Positions 1 to 7,981 of a stretch of DNA of 64,000 bases are shown piece by piece. Source of the stretch: Raineyella antarctica (lineage in GTDB: Bacteria; Actinomycetota; Actinomycetes; Propionibacteriales; Propionibacteriaceae); assembly GCF_900092135.1 (NCBI RefSeq), contig NZ_FMYF01000003.1, positions 1 to 64,000 on the forward strand, read 5' to 3'. Position 1 is the first letter of the stretch. Every line of letters starts with the position of its first letter. The translations under genes and the position numbers were made by a program. Below the pieces are notes generated by a model. It was not told the DNA's origin. It searched no databases and saw nothing but the letters and a program-made list of their open reading frames with translations.

Positions 1-3
1 CGC

Positions 4-66
4 GTTGACTCATCAAAGATGCCCGCGTGGAGGGGGTCGTTGCCTCAACTAGGAATGCCCGCGTAG
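4..66 (+). repeat. Left-end pair of terminal repeats (two direct copies)
   Basis: Two direct copies start at 4 and 39, a 35-base period. Both read GTTG-[A/C]-CTCA, then 6-7 variable bases, then ATGCCCGCGT. They match the right-end copies in inverted orientation. Paired sites at an end are expected to bind more than one transposase molecule; that role is inferred. Confidence 0.8.
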
Positions 67-113
67 CGGCGCGTCGACCGGCCCTGTGGCTGCTGTGCCG
101 GTACGCCGAGTTG

Positions 114-1340
114 ATGGGGTTGACGATGGCTGAACGTCGGGCTGTGACCAGGGCGAGCGCTCGCCGCTACAAGGCGGCGGACCGGGCGGGCAAGAAGGTG
201 ATCCTGGACGAGTTGTGCGAGCTGACGGGCTGGCACCGTGACCATGCCCGCAAGGCGTTGCGCGAGGCGTTGAAGGTCAAGATCGTCCGGCCCCGCAAGG
301 GGCGCCCGCCGGTCTACGGGGAGGACGTGATGGTCGCGTTGCGGACGTGTTGGGCGGTGATGGGGGCGGCGTCGGGCAAGCGGATGGCCCCGTTCCTGGG
401 CGAGCTGGTTCCGGTGCTGCGCGCCTTCGGGGAGCTGGATCTGGACGAGGAGACCGCGGCGGCGTTGTGTCGGATCTCGGCGGCCACGATCGACCGCCGG
501 CTCGCCCCGGACCGGGCGAAACTGGCCGTGCGTGGGCACTCCCACACCAAGCCCGGTTCGCTGCTGAAGGACGCGATCCCGATGCGGACCTGGGCGGACT
601 GGGATGACGCGGTGCCCGGTTTCGTCGAGATCGACCTGGTCGGCCACGAGGGTGGCAACTCCCGCGGCGATTTCGCGTTCACCCTGACGGTCACCGACAT
701 CGCGACCGGGTGGGTGGAGAACCGGTCGGTGCGCAACAAGGCCCAGAAGTGGGTCTTCGAGGCGCTGGTGGACATCCGGGAACACCTGCCCTTCCCGCTG
801 CGCGGGATCGACTCGGACAACGGCAGCGAGTTCATCAACCACGAGCTTCTTCGCTACTGCACCGAGCAGGAGATCACCTTCACCCGTTCACGCTCGGGCA
901 ACAAGAACGACGGCGCGCACGTGGAGCAGAAGAACTGGACCCAGGTCCGTCAGATCGTCGGCTACCACCGCTACGACACCGCCGGCGAGCTCGATCTGCT
1001 GAACCGGATCTGGGCCCGACAGACCGACCTGACGAACTTCTTCTACCCCCAGCAGAAACTCATCGCCAAGGAGCGGGTCGGCGCCAAGGTGATCAAGAAG
1101 TACGACACCGCCCAGACCCCCTACCAGCGCGCCCAGGCCGAACCCAGCGTGACCGGGCTGGTCAAGGCCGCCCTGACCAGCCGCTACCGCCAGATCAACC
1201 CCGCGGCCGTCCAACGCGAGATCCAGGCCCTGACCAGCCAGCTCCTGGCCCTGACCACCGCGAAGAAGGCGCCCCGAACCCAGCCAGCCATCCGGGCAAA
1301 ATCAGATGAGGCAACGAAGCAAGCTACGCGGGCATCTTGA
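114..1340 (+). CDS. IS transposase, integrase-core DDE type
   Basis: This protein is expected to cut and join the ends of the insertion sequence that carries it. The N-terminal third is a basic helical DNA-binding region ([14 protein letters not shown], then [15 protein letters not shown]). The catalytic core follows, with [10 protein letters not shown] (first Asp, about residue 174), DSDNGSEF (second Asp, about 235) and HVEQKNW (Glu, about 271). The last two acids are separated by 35 residues, the classic DD(35)E spacing. The frame is open back to a GTG at 27, but that would place the N terminus inside the terminal repeats. I prefer ATG 114 or ATG 126; the latter has GGGG six bases upstream. 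No frameshift or internal stop is present. Confidence 0.85.
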   Translation: MGLTMAERRAVTRASARRYKAADRAGKKVILDELCELTGWHRDHARKALREALKVKIVRPRKGRPPVYGEDVMVALRTCWAVMGAASGKRMAPFLGELVPVLRAFGELDLDEETAAALCRISAATIDRRLAPDRAKLAVRGHSHTKPGSLLKDAIPMRTWADWDDAVPGFVEIDLVGHEGGNSRGDFAFTLTVTDIATGWVENRSVRNKAQKWVFEALVDIREHLPFPLRGIDSDNGSEFINHELLRYCTEQEITFTRSRSGNKNDGAHVEQKNWTQVRQIVGYHRYDTAGELDLLNRIWARQTDLTNFFYPQQKLIAKERVGAKVIKKYDTAQTPYQRAQAEPSVTGLVKAALTSRYRQINPAAVQREIQALTSQLLALTTAKKAPRTQPAIRAKSDEATKQATRAS

Positions 1341-1351
1341 CATGAGGCAAC
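1293..1351 (-). repeat. Right-end pair of terminal repeats
   Basis: Read on the minus strand, an outer copy (1351-1324) starts GTTGCCTCATG and contains AAGATGCCCGCGTAG. An inner copy (1314-1293) starts GTTGCCTCAT and ends TGCCCG. The two starts are 37 bases apart, close to the 35-base period at the left end. The outer copy overlaps the transposase stop codon (1338-1340). Confidence 0.75.
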
Positions 1352-1449
1352 GGGAACGGCGCTGGTACGGGCCTCCCGGACGGGCTCCCGGGACGCCACG
1401 AACACGGGCACAATGGTCCGCACACCACCACCGACGGAGGAGCACAGAC

Positions 1450-1944
1450 GTGGCCAGCGAGAACTCGTTCGACGTCGTCAGCAAGGTCGACCACATGGAG
1501 GTCGCCAATGCCGTGAACCAGGCCGCCAAGGAGGTGGGCCAGCGCTTCGACTTCAAGGGGACCGATGCGAAGGTCGCCCTCTCCGGCGAGAGTGTCATCG
1601 AGATGGAGGCCAGCAGCGAGGACCGGGTGAACGCCGTCCTCGATGTCCTGCAGTCCAAGCTCGTCCGCCGGGGCATCAACCTGAAGTCCCTGAACACCGG
1701 CGAGCCCCGCTCCTCCGGCAAGCTGTGGAAGATCACCGCCACTGTCGAGGAGGGGATCAGCCAGGAGAACGCCAAGAAGGTCTCCAAGCTGATCCGCGAC
1801 GAGGGCCCGAAGGGCGTGAAGGCGCAGATCCAGGGCGACGAACTGCGCGTCTCCTCCAAGAGCCGTGACGACCTCCAGACGGTCCAGGCCCTGATCAAGG
1901 CCCAGGACTACGACTTCGCGGTCCAGTTCAGCAACTACCGCTGA
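1450..1944 (+). CDS. YajQ family nucleotide-binding protein (DUF520)
   Basis: A 164-residue cytoplasmic protein of the YajQ/DUF520 family, whose members bind nucleotides; some proteobacterial homologues are c-di-GMP effectors. Visible hallmarks are the N-terminal [19 protein letters not shown], the middle [16 protein letters not shown] and the C-terminal [15 protein letters not shown]. The length is normal for the family. The start is GTG 1450, nine bases after GGAGG (1436-1440); the frame is open further upstream but without family sequence. It lies about 100 bases beyond the right end of the insertion sequence and is followed by a strong terminator, so it is probably a single-gene unit. Whether it binds c-di-GMP here is unknown. 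Confidence 0.93.
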   Translation: MASENSFDVVSKVDHMEVANAVNQAAKEVGQRFDFKGTDAKVALSGESVIEMEASSEDRVNAVLDVLQSKLVRRGINLKSLNTGEPRSSGKLWKITATVEEGISQENAKKVSKLIRDEGPKGVKAQIQGDELRVSSKSRDDLQTVQALIKAQDYDFAVQFSNYR

Positions 1945-1962
1945 TCCGCCGGGCGGTCGGCC

Positions 1963-2011
1963 GGACCGTCGCGCTCCCGACCCCGAACGGCGAGGGGAAG
2001 CGCGACGGTCC
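1963..2011 (+). terminator. Hairpin terminator after YajQ
   Basis: Perfect 13-base-pair stem: GGACCGTCGCGCT (1963-1975) pairs with AGCGCGACGGTCC (1999-2011). It starts 18 bases after the YajQ stop. There is no U tract, as is common in actinobacteria. It may also serve the minus-strand DUF2892 gene that ends at 2049. Confidence 0.7.
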
Positions 2012-2048
2012 GCAACCGGCCTGCCGCATCAGTGCGCGGTAGGCGGCG

Positions 2049-2288
2049 TCAGTGCGCGGTGGTGCCGGCCGCAGTGCCGATGCCGTGGCGCCCGTGCTTG
2101 GTGCTCATCCCCAGGGCCGCATAGATCGGGCAGAAGCCGACGGCTCCGGTCACCACCAGGAGGGCACCGACCGCTCCGAGCACCCACGCCAGCACCGTGC
2201 CCACGGGGCCGAGGAAGGCCACCCCCAGCAACACCAGTCCGGCGATGACCCGGATGACCCGGTCTGCTGCGCCTTCGTTCATCTTCAT
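2049..2288 (-). CDS. Small DUF2892 (YgaP-like) membrane protein
   Basis: A 79-residue inner-membrane protein. After a short charged start (MKMNEGAADRVIRVIAG) there are two hydrophobic stretches, about residues 15-35 and 38-58, the layout of the YgaP transmembrane/DUF2892 family. The Cys in the GFCPIY motif is typical of this family. Function is unproven; relatives often occur with rhodanese or sulfur-metabolism genes. The start codon at 2288 follows AAGGAG. The Crp/Fnr regulator gene lies 123 bases upstream on the same strand, so the two may be co-transcribed or the regulator may control this gene. Confidence 0.85.
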   Translation of the reverse strand: MKMNEGAADRVIRVIAGLVLLGVAFLGPVGTVLAWVLGAVGALLVVTGAVGFCPIYAALGMSTKHGRHGIGTAAGTTAH

Positions 2289-2411
2289 GGCTTTCTCCTT
2301 GATCGACGAGATACCACGAGTGCACCACCGGGCGACATCCCCCGTCTGTAACCGCAGTCACCGACCGGCCGAACCCGTCCGGAGAACATCCGACCCCATC
2401 GGACACCGGCC

Positions 2412-3077
2412 CTACGGACCGCCGAGGGGCTCCAGGACCTGTTCCAGTGCGCCCGGGTCGAGCACGGTGACGCGGCCGCGGTCGGTGGCCACCCAACCGG
2501 CATGCGCCCACGTCGCCAGCTGCCGGCTGACCACCTCGCGGACGCTGCCGACGGCGGCCGCCAGTTCCTGGTGGGTGGCAGGGACCACGGGGCCGCGGGC
2601 GAGGAGTTCACCGGCCAGGCGCTGCTGCACTGACACGAAGGCGGTGGCCTCCAGCAGCCGCACCACCCGGGTGAGCCGCCGGGTGAGCAGGGCCAGCATC
2701 GTGTGGCGGAACTCCGGTGACTCGTCCACCAGCCGGTGGAAAACCCCCTTGGGCAGCTGCACCGCCAGCACCGGATCGCGGACGACGGCCCGCGCCTCGT
2801 ACGCGACCTCCCCGAACAGGCAGTTCAGTGTCAGTACGCAGGTATCGCCCGCCTCCAGCCGGTAGAGCAGGATCGACCGCCCGTCGACATGCGGTCGGGA
2901 CACCTCGACGACCCCGGCCAGGACCAGGAGGAACCCGGTGCAGGAACTGCCCAGGTCGAACAGCACGGTCCCGGGCGGGGCCTGGACCTGGCGCCCGTTG
3001 CGGCGCACCAGGTCCTGCAGCTCACTGCTGAGCAGGTTGAGGGTGGGGTAGGCCTGGAACGGCGTCGGCGTGGACAT
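2412..3077 (-). CDS. Crp/Fnr family transcriptional regulator with a Cys pair
   Basis: A 221-residue regulator. The N-terminal half is a cyclic-nucleotide-type beta roll (GTVLFDLGSSCTGFLLVLAG, then VSRPHVDGRSILLYRLEAGD). A long dimerisation helix follows (RRLTRVVRLLEATAF), then a C-terminal winged helix with recognition helix SVREVVSRQLATW. The motif DTCVLTLNCLFGE (about residues 84-96) carries two Cys six residues apart. I recall a similar CVLTTxCLL motif in a proteobacterial subgroup of this family. The iron-sulfur Cys set of classical FNR is not visible, so cysteine redox or persulfide/nitrosative sensing is a reasonable inference. The start is set at MSTPTPFQAYP; the frame is open far upstream but without family sequence. 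Confidence 0.85.
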   Translation of the reverse strand: MSTPTPFQAYPTLNLLSSELQDLVRRNGRQVQAPPGTVLFDLGSSCTGFLLVLAGVVEVSRPHVDGRSILLYRLEAGDTCVLTLNCLFGEVAYEARAVVRDPVLAVQLPKGVFHRLVDESPEFRHTMLALLTRRLTRVVRLLEATAFVSVQQRLAGELLARGPVVPATHQELAAAVGSVREVVSRQLATWAHAGWVATDRGRVTVLDPGALEQVLEPLGGP

Positions 3078-3222
3078 GACGCCAGTCTCCCAGCCCTCCC
3101 CCGGAGGCGTCACACGGCCGTGACGACGCGTACGAGCGCCCGGGGGACAGCCCGGTGGGCGGGTCACCCCACCACCCACCCACCGGGGTCGTGCGCGCCC
3201 GCGGGCAATGCCCGCCGGCGCA

Positions 3223-3795
3223 TCAGCTCTGGCTGCGGCGAGGTCCCGGACGTCCTTCGACATCGGCCGGACCGTCCTGCAGCGGCTCGCCACGGCGCGG
3301 GACCCCCTCGGTACCGCTCTGGGTGCTCCCGGTGCGGTCCTGGACGCCGCCGGTACCGCTCCGGGGAGCCGGCTCCCCGAACGGCTGCTGGCCCGGCGCA
3401 TCCTCCCCGAACGCCCGCTGACCGGGGCCCTGCTCGCCGAACGGCTGCTGAGTCGGCGCATCGGCGGCCCGCTCGTCGTACGCCTGCCGACCGCGGGGGT
3501 CAAGCTCGTCGGCGCGCCGGAGTTGCTCGTTGGCCTCGTCCCGGGTCTCCCGGGCCCGCAACTCCTGTTCCTCGGCCTCCACCCGTGCCTGTTCGGCGCG
3601 GGCCGCGGCCATCTGGGCATCGGCCTCCTGACGACGTGCCTCGACGGAACGTTCCCGTCCGGCGGTCCGGAGCTCGTCTGCCTGGGCCTGCTGGCGTTCC
3701 CTGCTCGCTGCCATCCTGGCGCGGGTCGCCGCGATGATGACGGCGACGACGAGCACCGCCAAGACGATGATGACTATCCAGATCCACGTGGCCAT
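3223..3795 (-). CDS. Hypothetical single-pass membrane protein with charged coiled coil
   Basis: I do not recognise a family. The 190-residue protein starts with one hydrophobic helix (residues 3-24, MATWIWIVIIVLAVLVVAV). It continues with a long Arg/Glu/Ala/Gln-rich stretch (about 28-95) that should form a coiled coil. It ends in a low-complexity tail with repeats such as QQPFGEQGPGQ and QQPFGEPAP. Similar small membrane-anchored proteins are common in actinobacteria and lack a defined role. The start at 3795 is chosen because GGAGGTCC lies just upstream. It stands alone, upstream of the Crp/Fnr gene on the same strand. Confidence 0.7.
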   Translation of the reverse strand: MATWIWIVIIVLAVLVVAVIIAATRARMAASRERQQAQADELRTAGRERSVEARRQEADAQMAAARAEQARVEAEEQELRARETRDEANEQLRRADELDPRGRQAYDERAADAPTQQPFGEQGPGQRAFGEDAPGQQPFGEPAPRSGTGGVQDRTGSTQSGTEGVPRRGEPLQDGPADVEGRPGPRRSQS

Positions 3796-3979
3796 GACAG
3801 GACCTCCTCTGGTCGATCGGCGACCGGTCGCCAACCGTGTTCATTTGTCGACTGATCCAATTCAACACGACACGGCCAAGGCCCGCCAGAGTGGCGACGG
3901 CCGCATCGCCCGTCCGCAGCACCGCGGCCGCCTGGGCGCCGCCGACCAGACGAGGACCGCCGGGCCTCCGGTCGCCATC

Positions 3980-3985
3980 TAAGGT
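3980..3985 (+). promoter_or_regulatory. -10 element TAAGGT, probably leaderless, for xthA
   Basis: TAAGGT fits the actinobacterial TANNNT -10 consensus and ends seven bases before the GTG start at 3993. Transcription would therefore begin at or next to the start codon. No good ribosome-binding site is present. One of nine such sites in this window. Confidence 0.55.
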
Positions 3986-3992
3986 TGCTCCC

Positions 3993-4814
3993 GTGCTCCG
4001 TATCGCCACCTTCAACGTCAACGGGATCCGGGCCGCCGAGCGGCGTGGCTTCCCCACCTGGCTCGCGGCCCGTACGCCCGACGTCCTCGCGGTCCAGGAG
4101 ATGCGCTGCCCCGAGCCCGACCTGCCCCAGGTGTTCGGCGACTACCACCTGACCTACCACTGCGGCACGCTGGCGGGCCGCAACGGTGTCGCGCTGGCCA
4201 CCCGGGTGGAGCCCCGCCGGGTGCGGCACGGCTTCGGCAGTCGCGAGTTCGACACCGAGGGCCGCTACGTCGAGGCCGACCTCGACCTGGCCGGCGGCCG
4301 CCGGATCCGCGTGGCGTCGGTGTACGTCCCCAAGGGCGGCACCCCGTACGAGGACGACGCCTCGCTGGCCAAGATGCAGCGCAAGCAGCGGTTCCTGCGT
4401 TCCTTCGCCCGCCACCTCACGGCCACCCGGCGCGAGGCACTCAACGACGGTCGCGAGTTCGTCGTGATGGGCGACTGGAACATCGCCCCGACCCCGCTGG
4501 ACCTGAAGAACTGGCGGACCAACCAGAAGTCTGAGGGCTTCCTGCCCGAGGAGCGCGACTGGATCGGGTCGATCACCTCCCCGCGGACCCTGGTCGACGT
4601 CGTCCGCCGTCACGTCGGGGAGGGCTCGGGTCCGTACTCCTGGTGGTCCTGGCGCGGCAAGGCGTTCGACAACGACGCCGGCTGGCGGATCGACTACCAG
4701 CTCGCCACCCCGGCCCTTGCGGCGGCCGCGGTCGCCGCCGGGACCGACCGGGACCCCTCGTACGACACGCGGATCTCCGACCACGCCCCCGTTGTGGTCG
4801 ACTACGACCTGTGA
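3993..4814 (+). CDS. xthA: Exodeoxyribonuclease III
   Basis: A 273-residue Mg-dependent DNA repair nuclease, cutting at abasic sites and removing 3' blocked ends. The exonuclease-endonuclease-phosphatase fold motifs are all visible: TFNVNGIRA at the N terminus, QEMRCPE with the metal-binding Glu, ASVYVPKGG, GDWNIAPTPLDLKNW with the catalytic Asp/Asn pair, and the terminal SDHAPVVVDY with the Asp-His pair. The length matches the family. GTG 3993 is chosen because TFNVN normally starts within ten residues of the N terminus. The next gene starts 34 bases downstream. Confidence 0.95.
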   Translation: MLRIATFNVNGIRAAERRGFPTWLAARTPDVLAVQEMRCPEPDLPQVFGDYHLTYHCGTLAGRNGVALATRVEPRRVRHGFGSREFDTEGRYVEADLDLAGGRRIRVASVYVPKGGTPYEDDASLAKMQRKQRFLRSFARHLTATRREALNDGREFVVMGDWNIAPTPLDLKNWRTNQKSEGFLPEERDWIGSITSPRTLVDVVRRHVGEGSGPYSWWSWRGKAFDNDAGWRIDYQLATPALAAAAVAAGTDRDPSYDTRISDHAPVVVDYDL

Positions 4815-4848
4815 GGCACCACCCACCCGGCACCACGAAGGAGACCTG

Positions 4849-5904
4849 ATGGAGCTCGCCAGCCGCACCACCGACGACGTCCTGTTCGGCACGGACGGGC
4901 CGGTCGCCCGGATCGTGCTGAACCGCCCGCGGGCGATCAATGCCCTGACCGAGGCGATGGTGACCGACGTGCACGCCCAGCTCGATGCGTGGGCCGAGGA
5001 CGACGCCGTCGGCGCCGTGGTCATCCAGGGCTCCGGTGAGCGCGGGTTGTGCTCCGGCGGCGACGTCCGCGCGGTCCGTACGCACGTGCTCGAGCACGGC
5101 CGCCCGGGCAACTTCTTCCGCGCCGAGTACGCGATGAACGCGGCGATCGCCGACTTCCCCAAGCCGTACGTGGCGCTGATGGACGGCATCGTGATGGGAG
5201 GGGGCGTCGGCGTCTCCGGACACGGGTCGATCCGGCTCACCACCGAGCGCACCCGCCTGGCGATGCCGGAGACCATCATCGGCTTCACCCCGGACGTCGG
5301 CGCCCGCTGGCTGCTGGCCCGTGCCCCCGGAGAGATCGGCGCCTGGATGGCGATGACCGGCGAGACGATCGACGGTACCGATGCGGTGGCCGCCGGGTTC
5401 GCCGACGCGATGGTCGCGGCCGACCGGCTGGCGACGATGGCCGAACTGGACGGCGAGCGCGACCCCTGGCTCTTCGCCCTCGCGGAGGGCGCCCCGTTCA
5501 CCGGGGCCGAGATCTCCTACCCGGCACTGTCGGCCCTGCACCGTGGCGGCCCCACGAGGGCCTGGATCGACGAGTGCTTCACCGGTACCGACGCGGCCAC
5601 CGTGGTCGAGCGGCTGCTGGACCACCCCGAGCAGGCCGCCCGTCAGGCCGGGGCCACGCTGCGGCTGCGCTGCCCGCTGTCGGTCGTCGTCAGCCTGGAG
5701 GGCGTACGCCGGGCACAGGCGATGGCCAGCGTCCACGAGGTCCTCGACCAGGACCTGCTGGTGGCCGAACGGCTCGCCATGCTGCCGGACTTCTCCGAGG
5801 GCGTCCGGGCCCAGCTGGTCGACAAGGACCAGCGCCCGAGCTGGAGCGACGCCTCGATCGAGGACGTCGACCCGGCCGAGGTCGCCGGACTCTTCACCGC
5901 CTGA
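4849..5904 (+). CDS. Enoyl-CoA hydratase/isomerase family; probable 3-hydroxyisobutyryl-CoA hydrolase
   Basis: A 351-residue crotonase-fold enzyme. The length and order of motifs fit 3-hydroxyisobutyryl-CoA hydrolase of valine breakdown better than plain enoyl-CoA hydratase (about 260 residues). Visible motifs are ARIVLNRPRAINALT, the oxyanion-hole loop SGGDVR, GIVMGGGVGVSGHGSIRL, RLAMPETIIGFTPDVGA, and a C-terminal helical part with CPLSVVVSLEGVRRAQ. The start ATG 4849 follows GAAGGAG. It lies 34 bases after xthA and converges on the mannosyltransferase gene with a 21-base gap. It is not the menaquinone enzyme MenB, which is shorter and has different motifs. Confidence 0.85.
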   Translation: MELASRTTDDVLFGTDGPVARIVLNRPRAINALTEAMVTDVHAQLDAWAEDDAVGAVVIQGSGERGLCSGGDVRAVRTHVLEHGRPGNFFRAEYAMNAAIADFPKPYVALMDGIVMGGGVGVSGHGSIRLTTERTRLAMPETIIGFTPDVGARWLLARAPGEIGAWMAMTGETIDGTDAVAAGFADAMVAADRLATMAELDGERDPWLFALAEGAPFTGAEISYPALSALHRGGPTRAWIDECFTGTDAATVVERLLDHPEQAARQAGATLRLRCPLSVVVSLEGVRRAQAMASVHEVLDQDLLVAERLAMLPDFSEGVRAQLVDKDQRPSWSDASIEDVDPAEVAGLFTA

Positions 5905-5925
5905 GCGTACGAGGGGGCCGGCGGG

Positions 5926-7506
5926 TCAGGCGGTGACCGGCACCGCGACCGAAGGGGTCCGCCACTGCGCACGGTCGTGGCGCAGCATCAACAGCAGCAG
6001 GGGCAGGATGGCTAACGCCCCGACCCAGCTGGCACTGTTGCGCACGGCCAGGTTGGTGCCGTAGTAGAACAACATGCCGGCGCTCACCCAGGTCGCGACC
6101 CGGGCCACCCGTTCGGTGGGGCGCGCGACCGGGAGCAGGGCACCGCCCCACAGCAGGTACCAGCCGTGCAGGGCCGTGCCGCCGATCGCCGCGGCCAGCA
6201 GGCCCCAGGAGACGAAGGCCATCGGGCGGTGCAGCGCGATCCTGGCCGCGAGCCAGACCATGAACAGGGCCGTGGCGATGGCGAACAGGGTCCGCACCGC
6301 GCCGCTGATCACCCCGCCCCACTCGTAGAAGCCCCACTGCAGGACCACTGAGTTGACCAGCCGGGAGATGATGCTGCTGGGCGCGATGGTGGGCACCGAG
6401 CCGGGGACCGCCATGGCGTGGAGCCAGCCGAAGCCGAGACCGGTCAGCAGTGAGACCGCCACGAAGGTACCCAGCGCGATGGCGCCGGTCACCACGGTCC
6501 GACGCAGGATGGTGCGCCACTGGCCCCACTGCCGTTCGGCGGGGGCGAGGGCCATGAACGCGACCGCGAACCCGGCCAGGGCCGCGGGCTGCTTGGCCGC
6601 CGTGGCCAGGCCGACGACGATCGCCGCGGCGACGAGGCGGTGGCGTGCGGCCAGCCAGAGGGCAAGGGCTGTCAGGCCGACCATCAGGGCGTCGTTGTGG
6701 GCGCCGCCCACGAAATGCGCGATCATCAGCGGGTTCACGACCGCCAGCCACATGCCCCGGTCCGCCTCGAGCCCCCGGGCGCCGACGTGGCGCAGCAGGC
6801 CGGGCAGGCACGCCGCGATCAGGATGACCCCGAGCACGGCGGGGACACGCATGGCGAGCGCAGCGAGGTAGGAGTGCATCAGGCTGCCGGCCTCGGGGGC
6901 CAGCAGGTGGCCGCCGGTGAGGTCGACCAGGATCCGCTGGATCTCCAGGCTCAGCGGACCGTACGGGGCCGGCGTGTAGAGCCAGACCCGCGAGACGGCG
7001 TCCGCGAAGTTGCCCGGCAGCGCTCCCGGGCCGACCTGGTAGGGGTCCACCCCGTTGGTGACCAGCCAGCCCTGTGCGGCGTACGAGTAGGCGTCATGGC
7101 TGAAGACGGGGGGCGCGGCCAGCAACGGCAGGGACCACAGCGCCAGCACGGCGCGGAAGTCGTGGCGACCGGCCGAACGCGGGCGCAGGCGCATCCAGGC
7201 GTCGAGCACCAGCCAGATCCCGGCCAGCACGACGACCGTCGCGAAGGCGGATCCGACAGGGGTCCGCACCACCCAGGTGGCGTCGATCGACCAGAGCGGG
7301 GAGTTGTCCGGGATGAACGCGGGACTGATCGACCCGGCGGCGACCAGGACGAATCCCAGCATCCCCTGGCGGACCATCGGATCGAACCATTCGGCTCGCA
7401 GGGCCGCGACGGCATCCAGTGCGCGGCGGCGCGTCCCGGTGACGGTCGCCCCGTCCGGGCCCTGCAGTCGCGACGGCGATGCCAGCACCTGCTCTTCCAC
7501 TGCCAT
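5926..7506 (-). CDS. mptB: MptB-like polyprenol-phosphomannose alpha-1,6-mannosyltransferase (GT-C)
   Basis: A 526-residue integral membrane glycosyltransferase with about a dozen hydrophobic segments. It resembles the GT-C mannosyltransferases MptA/MptB, which extend the lipomannan or lipoarabinomannan backbone outside the membrane using polyprenyl-phosphomannose. Visible family signs are the acidic loop after the first helices (FSHDAYSYAAQGWL), the tract GVDPYQVGPGALPG, and NPLMIAHFVGGAHNDALMVGL. The start at 7506 is preceded by GGAGGAGG. It stands alone, convergent with the crotonase gene. The assignment to MptB rather than MptA is tentative, so the symbol is provisional. Confidence 0.75.
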   Translation of the reverse strand: MAVEEQVLASPSRLQGPDGATVTGTRRRALDAVAALRAEWFDPMVRQGMLGFVLVAAGSISPAFIPDNSPLWSIDATWVVRTPVGSAFATVVVLAGIWLVLDAWMRLRPRSAGRHDFRAVLALWSLPLLAAPPVFSHDAYSYAAQGWLVTNGVDPYQVGPGALPGNFADAVSRVWLYTPAPYGPLSLEIQRILVDLTGGHLLAPEAGSLMHSYLAALAMRVPAVLGVILIAACLPGLLRHVGARGLEADRGMWLAVVNPLMIAHFVGGAHNDALMVGLTALALWLAARHRLVAAAIVVGLATAAKQPAALAGFAVAFMALAPAERQWGQWRTILRRTVVTGAIALGTFVAVSLLTGLGFGWLHAMAVPGSVPTIAPSSIISRLVNSVVLQWGFYEWGGVISGAVRTLFAIATALFMVWLAARIALHRPMAFVSWGLLAAAIGGTALHGWYLLWGGALLPVARPTERVARVATWVSAGMLFYYGTNLAVRNSASWVGALAILPLLLLMLRHDRAQWRTPSVAVPVTA

Positions 7507-7657
7507 CGAACCGCCTCCTCCGTGCCGACAAACGGGGGAACCTGATTCGCCCCCAGCTTTCAGGGTAGGCAGCGATCGGCCGATCCGACGAATCCTTTCC
7601 CACCGCGTCGGCCCACTTTCCCGGAATTGTCGGGGGATCCTCAGGTTCGCAGGGCCA

Positions 7658-7981
7658 TCAGCCGGTCGGAGGTGCGAGCTCCTGGCGGTGGTGGACCAGG
7701 GCGATCGGCGTCGGACCCGCCGGGACGTGCCCCTCGGCCCACTCGAGAGCATCGAAGGGGCACTCGTCGATGCAGATGCCGCAGTACATGCAGACCGACC
7801 AGTCGATGGTGAAGTCGTCCAGCACGTTGTGCAGCCGCGGCCGGCGCGCGCCGGCCTGGTCGGCGTCGGGCTCGGTGTGCGACTCGACGGTGATGCACCA
7901 GACCGGGCACTCGCGGGCGCAGATCATGCAGGAGGTGCAGCGGTCCTCGACCAGCCGGATCGAGCCGTGGGTGCCCGTCAT
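7658..7981 (-). CDS. NuoI-like 2[4Fe-4S] ferredoxin
   Basis: A 107-residue iron-sulfur protein with two complete four-Cys motifs, CTSCMICARECP (about residues 15-26) and CMYCGICIDECP (about 68-79), spaced like NuoI or HycF subunits. It is far shorter than the NuoI of the main nuo operon (249 residues) and lacks that protein's N-terminal extension. Its start overlaps the stop of the NuoC-like gene by four bases (ATGA), so it is the last gene of a coupled B-C-I trio. It could pass electrons from ferredoxin to a NuoB-type subunit, or act as the acceptor of the neighbouring KorAB; both ideas are inference. Confidence 0.85.
   Translation of the reverse strand: MTGTHGSIRLVEDRCTSCMICARECPVWCITVESHTEPDADQAGARRPRLHNVLDDFTIDWSVCMYCGICIDECPFDALEWAEGHVPAGPTPIALVHHRQELAPPTG

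Larger units (their letters stand above)
4..1351 (+). mobile_element. Insertion sequence with DDE (rve) transposase, apparently complete
   Basis: One transposase gene is bounded by inverted copies of a shared repeat. The outer left copy (4-30) and outer right copy (1324-1351, read on the minus strand) share GTTG-n-CTCA at the outside and AAGATGCCCGCGT inside. Only three bases precede the left repeat, so a target-site duplication cannot be tested: left CGC and right GGG do not match, and the true tip may lie a base or two inward. The frame is intact, so the element may be active. The family is not certain. The transposase resembles the integrase-core enzymes often filed as ISNCY, but I would not commit to a group. 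Confidence 0.85.

Noticed and set aside
1-1356. Target-site duplication of the insertion sequence
   Set aside because: Only three bases lie left of the terminal repeat, and they do not match the right flank. The exact tips are uncertain, so nothing can be claimed.
2289-2411. FNR/CRP-type operator between the regulator and the DUF2892 gene
   Set aside because: Only a half-match to TTGAT-n4-ATCAA (TTGATCGACGAGA) is present, and it overlaps the ribosome-binding region. Too weak to annotate.
4849-5904. MenB (dihydroxynaphthoyl-CoA synthase) for the crotonase-family gene
   Set aside because: At 351 residues with a C-terminal hydrolase-like extension it fits 3-hydroxyisobutyryl-CoA hydrolase better, and it is 38 kb from the men genes.
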